The notes under the pieces: model-generated
Told to the model about the DNA's origin: nothing
Database searches by the model: none
Seen by the model: only the letters and a program-made list of their open reading frames with translations
Part shown: piece after piece, positions 60,684 to 64,000 of the stretch
How the letters are laid out: the number at the start of each line of letters is the position of its first letter
How positions within the stretch are numbered: position 1 is the stretch's first letter
Source of the DNA: Lysinibacillus irui
Lineage (GTDB): Bacteria > Bacillota > Bacilli > Bacillales_A > Planococcaceae
Assembly (NCBI RefSeq): GCF_028877475.1
Contig: NZ_CP113527.1
Coordinates: 861,501-925,500, forward strand
DNA length: 64,000 bases
Direction of reading: 5' to 3'
Made by a program: the position numbers and the translations under genes

Positions 60684-62417
60684 ATGAAAAAATCAAGATT
60701 TTGGTCATTTATGCTTTTGCTAGTTATGGCGCTATTTTTAGCAGCATGTAATAGTGACTCATCAACGACAGAGAAGGAAAGTGAAAAGGATACGAGCGGG
60801 GATACATCGACAACAACAGATGGACCTTCTACAGAGGGTGGCATTGTAACATTTGGTACAGATACTGCACCTGAGGGCGTATATGACCCAGCTTATTCAG
60901 GGAGTATTGTAGATAGTTATATTCAAGGGTTCACAATGGAAGGTATTTATGATGTAAATGATAACTTAGAATATGTTCCTAACTTAGCAACATGGGAAAT
61001 TAGTGAAGATAAGTTAACTTATACGTTTACATTCCAAAAGGGTGTAAAGTGGCATAATGGCGAAGAATTAACAGTTGATGACTGGGTATTTGCATTAGAG
61101 ACGCTTGCTGATCCAGATTATGATGGACCTCGTTTCAATTATGCAGAAGGCATCAAAGGTGCAAAAGCTAAAAAAGAAGGTAAAGCAGATAAAATTGAAG
61201 GGATCGAAGTAGTTGATCCTTATACTGTAAAAATTACTTTCGAACAAGTAAAAATCAATAACTTAGAAAATCTTTGGTCAAACCCTATGCCGAAGAAACA
61301 CTATGAAGGTATTGCGGTTAAAGATTTAGGTGAATCGAAACAGGTTCGTGAAAATCCTGTTGGTTTAGGGCCATTTAAAGTGAAAAAGGTTGTAGATGGT
61401 GAGTATTCTGAATTAGAGCGTTTTGATGATTACTGGAAGGGCAAGCCACAGCTTGATGGTGTTATTGTAAAAGTAATCGACCCATCATTAGCAGCAGGTG
61501 CGTTCCAAAACGGAGAAATTGACATTATGTCTATTAAACCACAGTCAGTAAAAGAATTAGAAGCATTAGATAATGTGCGTATTGAAGAAACTAATGGTGT
61601 TAGTTATTCATACATTGGTCTTCGTTTTGGTCACCGCGATAAAGCTACACTAAAAAATGTGGCAGACTTTGATAAATTTAAATCAAAAGAATTACGTCAA
61701 GCATTATTATATGCGATTAACCGTCCAGCAATGATCGATGCTTTCTTAGAAGGAAAAGCAACAGTTGCCAACACAGTAATTCCAAGTACATTCTGGACTG
61801 CTGCAAAAGAATCGGACTTAAATAAATATGAATACGATCCTGAAAAAGCTAAAGAACTATTAGCGTCAGCAGGCTATGTAGACAAAGATGGTGATGGTTT
61901 TGTAGAGGATCCGAATGGTCAACCATTTAAAATCTCATTTGGTCACTATGCAGGAAATGCAGCATTTGAAGGTCGTTCACAAGCCATTATCCAATCTTGG
62001 AATGATATTGGTGTAAAAACAGAATTAGCTACAGGTAGTTTAATTGAATTTAACTTATATAATGATATGAAAGATAACGATGATGCAGCTTTAGAGGCAT
62101 TCTTCGGTTCATGGAGCATGGGTGCAGATCCAGATCCATCAGGATTATGGGGCAATGACGCAGAGTGGAACTTCGGTCGTTGGGTAGACGCGAAGAACCA
62201 AGAATTATTAAATAAAGGCTTAAGTGAAGAAGCGTTTGATAAAGACAAACGTATGGCAACATATGTTGAATGGCAAAAACACTTCAATGAAGAATTACCA
62301 GGTCTTCCATTATGGGAAAACTTAGATTTATATGGTATTAATAATCGATTACAAGGCGTTCATATCAACGCTGTTGGTTTCCAAACAGACGTTTATAAAT
62401 GGAATATTAAAGAATAA
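60684..62417 (+). CDS. Oligopeptide ABC transporter, substrate-binding lipoprotein (OppA/AppA type)
   Basis: 577-residue extracellular peptide-binding lipoprotein (SBP_bac_5 family). The lipobox LAAC places the lipidated Cys at residue 22, after a basic n-region and hydrophobic core. A Ser/Thr/Glu-rich linker follows, then the binding domain with FTFQKGVKWHNGEELTVDD, ENPVGLGPFKV and LRQALLYAINRPAMI. GGGGGGAA precedes the ATG. A hairpin behind it may raise its mRNA level above the permease genes. Confidence 0.92.
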   Translation: MKKSRFWSFMLLLVMALFLAACNSDSSTTEKESEKDTSGDTSTTTDGPSTEGGIVTFGTDTAPEGVYDPAYSGSIVDSYIQGFTMEGIYDVNDNLEYVPNLATWEISEDKLTYTFTFQKGVKWHNGEELTVDDWVFALETLADPDYDGPRFNYAEGIKGAKAKKEGKADKIEGIEVVDPYTVKITFEQVKINNLENLWSNPMPKKHYEGIAVKDLGESKQVRENPVGLGPFKVKKVVDGEYSELERFDDYWKGKPQLDGVIVKVIDPSLAAGAFQNGEIDIMSIKPQSVKELEALDNVRIEETNGVSYSYIGLRFGHRDKATLKNVADFDKFKSKELRQALLYAINRPAMIDAFLEGKATVANTVIPSTFWTAAKESDLNKYEYDPEKAKELLASAGYVDKDGDGFVEDPNGQPFKISFGHYAGNAAFEGRSQAIIQSWNDIGVKTELATGSLIEFNLYNDMKDNDDAALEAFFGSWSMGADPDPSGLWGNDAEWNFGRWVDAKNQELLNKGLSEEAFDKDKRMATYVEWQKHFNEELPGLPLWENLDLYGINNRLQGVHINAVGFQTDVYKWNIKE

Positions 62418-62453
62418 AATTTAGCTTTAAAATGAAAAGGCTATAACCTACTA

Positions 62454-62477
62454 CTAAGTCCTCTTTAGAGGACTTAG
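62454..62477 (+). repeat. Inverted repeat between binding-protein and permease genes
   Basis: Perfect stem CTAAGTCCTC (62454-62463) with GAGGACTTAG (62468-62477). No immediate T run follows, so it is more likely a partial terminator or mRNA-stabilising hairpin inside the operon. Confidence 0.7.
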
Positions 62478-62507
62478 TTAGTAAATTTTTAGATAAGGAG
62501 ACGTTAC

Positions 62508-63473
62508 ATGCTTCAATATACACTTCGACGATTACTTAGCATGATCCCATTGTTACTCCTTATTTCGTTGGTGGTATTCTTTTTAGCAAAAATGATGCCA
62601 GGAGATGCATTTGCTGGTGAAATTGATCCTTCTAATACGAATCCACAATACATCGAAGAAATGAGAGAAAAATTAGGCTATAACGATCCAATTATCCAAC
62701 AATATGGAAGATGGGTGGTTAATTTTGTACAAGGGGATTTTGGCAAATCAACTGTTTATAAAAAACCTGCTGCAGAGATTATTGCACAGCGTATTCCTAA
62801 TACCATATTTTTAGCATTTACATCATTAGTCATTACCTACATATTTGCATTTTTTATGGGCATGTATGCTGGTAGAAAACCTTATACACTTGGGGACAAT
62901 TTGATTGGAACGTACAATTATTTAGCATTAGCTATTCCATCATTTGTTGCGGGGATTGTGGCTATTTACTTCTTCTCATTTAAATTGGGGTGGTTCCCTT
63001 TCAATGGCTCTGTAGGCGTAGGTTTGGAGCCAGGAACTTTAGATTATTATGTGAGTAAATTCCATCATGTTTTATTACCTGCACTTATATTAGGGTTAAT
63101 GGGAACAGCTTCCTATACGCAATTTTTACGAAATGACATTATCGAAAATAGTAGAAAAGATTTTGTAAGAACTGCAAGAGCAAAGGGAACAAAAGAATCT
63201 AAAATTTACAATAAGCATATTTTACGTAATTCCATTATTCCATTAATTACGTTCCTTGGTTTTGATATTGCAACATTAATCAGTGGGGCAGTAATAACAG
63301 AAACAATCTTTACGTATCCTGGAATAGGTGCTCTCTTCCTAGAATCTGTAGGAAGAAGAGATTATGCAGTTATGATGTCGATTACTATGATACTTTCGTT
63401 TTTAACGCTTTTTGGAAATTTAATAGCGGATTTATTATACGGTATAGTAGATCCACGTATTAGATTGGATTAA
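62508..63473 (+). CDS. Oligopeptide ABC transporter, permease (OppB/AppB type)
   Basis: 321-residue inner permease with six membrane helices. N-terminal LQYTLRRLLSMIPLLLLISLVVFFLAKMMPGD is the OppB start, and the EAA loop FVRTARAKGTKESKIYNKHILRNS contacts the ATPases; the C-terminus GIVDPRIRLD is typical. AAGGAGA precedes the ATG. Twelve bases separate it from the next permease gene. Confidence 0.93.
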   Translation: MLQYTLRRLLSMIPLLLLISLVVFFLAKMMPGDAFAGEIDPSNTNPQYIEEMREKLGYNDPIIQQYGRWVVNFVQGDFGKSTVYKKPAAEIIAQRIPNTIFLAFTSLVITYIFAFFMGMYAGRKPYTLGDNLIGTYNYLALAIPSFVAGIVAIYFFSFKLGWFPFNGSVGVGLEPGTLDYYVSKFHHVLLPALILGLMGTASYTQFLRNDIIENSRKDFVRTARAKGTKESKIYNKHILRNSIIPLITFLGFDIATLISGAVITETIFTYPGIGALFLESVGRRDYAVMMSITMILSFLTLFGNLIADLLYGIVDPRIRLD

Positions 63474-63485
63474 GGAGGGGGAATT

Positions 63486-64000
63486 ATGACATTGGTAACT
63501 AATCAAGAAGTTTTAACGCCAAAATCACCAAAGAAAAGCCCCTCGCCATGGGTAATAGCGAGACGAAAGTTCTTTAAAAATAAATTAGCGATGATTAGTC
63601 TTACTTTTCTACTACTAGTTATCATTTTATCGTTCCTTGCACCATATATTACGACAAAAGATATTGTACGGGTAGATTTTACAAAAATAAGTCAACCACC
63701 ATCTAGTGAAAATTGGTTGGGAACCGATACGAATGGGCGAGATGTCTTTACAAGAATGCTCTATGCTGGTAGATCATCCTTAACAGTAGGGTTAAGCTGT
63801 ATGTTCTTTATCGTGTTGATTGGAACGACAGTAGGTGCTATTTCAGGGTACTTTGGCGGTAAAATCGATCAAATTTTAATGAGATTTACTGATTTTGTCT
63901 TAATGTTTCCATTTATGATTTTTGTTATTGTTTTAAACACAATTCTTATTGGAAAAATATCCGGTCTTTGGACTCTAATTATTGTTATTTCGCTTCTATT
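63486..64000 (+). CDS. Oligopeptide ABC transporter, permease (OppC/AppC type), 3'-truncated by window edge
   Basis: Second permease of the importer; 171 full codons are visible and the frame is open to the window end. It begins MTLVTNQEVLTPKSPKKS, then WVIARRKFFKNKLAMISL (the OppC N-terminal amphipathic segment before the first helix), ENWLGTDTNGRDVFTRMLYAGRSSLTVG, which is the strong OppC/DppC signature, and GAISGYFGGKIDQILMRFTDFVLMFP. GGAGGGGG precedes the ATG. Confidence 0.92.
   Translation, partial: MTLVTNQEVLTPKSPKKSPSPWVIARRKFFKNKLAMISLTFLLLVIILSFLAPYITTKDIVRVDFTKISQPPSSENWLGTDTNGRDVFTRMLYAGRSSLTVGLSCMFFIVLIGTTVGAISGYFGGKIDQILMRFTDFVLMFPFMIFVIVLNTILIGKISGLWTLIIVISLL

Overview
The window is core chromosome of a low-GC, endospore-forming Firmicute. 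Gene order follows the Bacillus subtilis ylb - dcw - spoIIG - ylm - ileS - lspA - pyr block closely. The protein sequences, the L-lysine-type genus biology that would fit, and the genes lost or inserted relative to B. subtilis suggest Lysinibacillus or a close relative in the Planococcaceae. That genus call is inference; no rRNA or tRNA gene is present to confirm it.

Region 1 (1-16.3 kb) holds a 5'-truncated MurE ligase, a hotdog thioesterase, then the ylb cluster: ylbF/ricF, gdpD-like, ylbG, a conserved Bacillales protein, an orphan membrane-anchored protein, rsmD, coaD, ylbJ, ylbL (Lon-like protease), tmcAL, yceD-rpmF, an enoyl-CoA hydratase, an rsfA-type regulator, panE, a DUF3397 protein and bshC.

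Region 2 (16.4-31.4 kb) is the division and cell wall (dcw) cluster: mraZ, rsmH, ftsL, pbpB, spoVD, mraY, murD, spoVE, divIB, two DUF881 genes, sbp, ftsA, ftsZ. murE, murG and murB are missing from their usual places. MraZ-type operator repeats precede mraZ.

Region 3 (31.4-40.9 kb) is sporulation sigma control and division-site placement: spoIIGA-sigE-sigG, ylmC, ylmE, sepF, ylmG, ylmH, divIVA, and ileS behind an Ile T-box.

Region 4 (40.9-44.4 kb) is an insertion relative to B. subtilis: an AraC-type regulator divergent from a DUF485/ActP-type acetate (solute:sodium) symporter pair. lspA and rluD follow.

Region 5 (45.8-57.8 kb) is the complete pyrimidine operon pyrR-P-B-C-AA-AB-K-D-F-E with two PyrR-type attenuators.

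Region 6 (57.8-64 kb) is a long AT-rich intergenic stretch with a near-perfect CodY box, followed by an oligopeptide ABC transporter operon in app-like order (two ATPases, binding lipoprotein, permease, and a second permease cut by the window end).

I found no mobile element, prophage, CRISPR array, tRNA or rRNA gene. I saw no clear undescribed system. The most interesting points are the relocated MurE with a DAP-type DNPR motif, the gaps in the dcw cluster, and the readable regulatory sites (MraZ boxes, SigF promoter, Spo0A-type spoIIG promoter, T-box, PyrR attenuators, CodY box).
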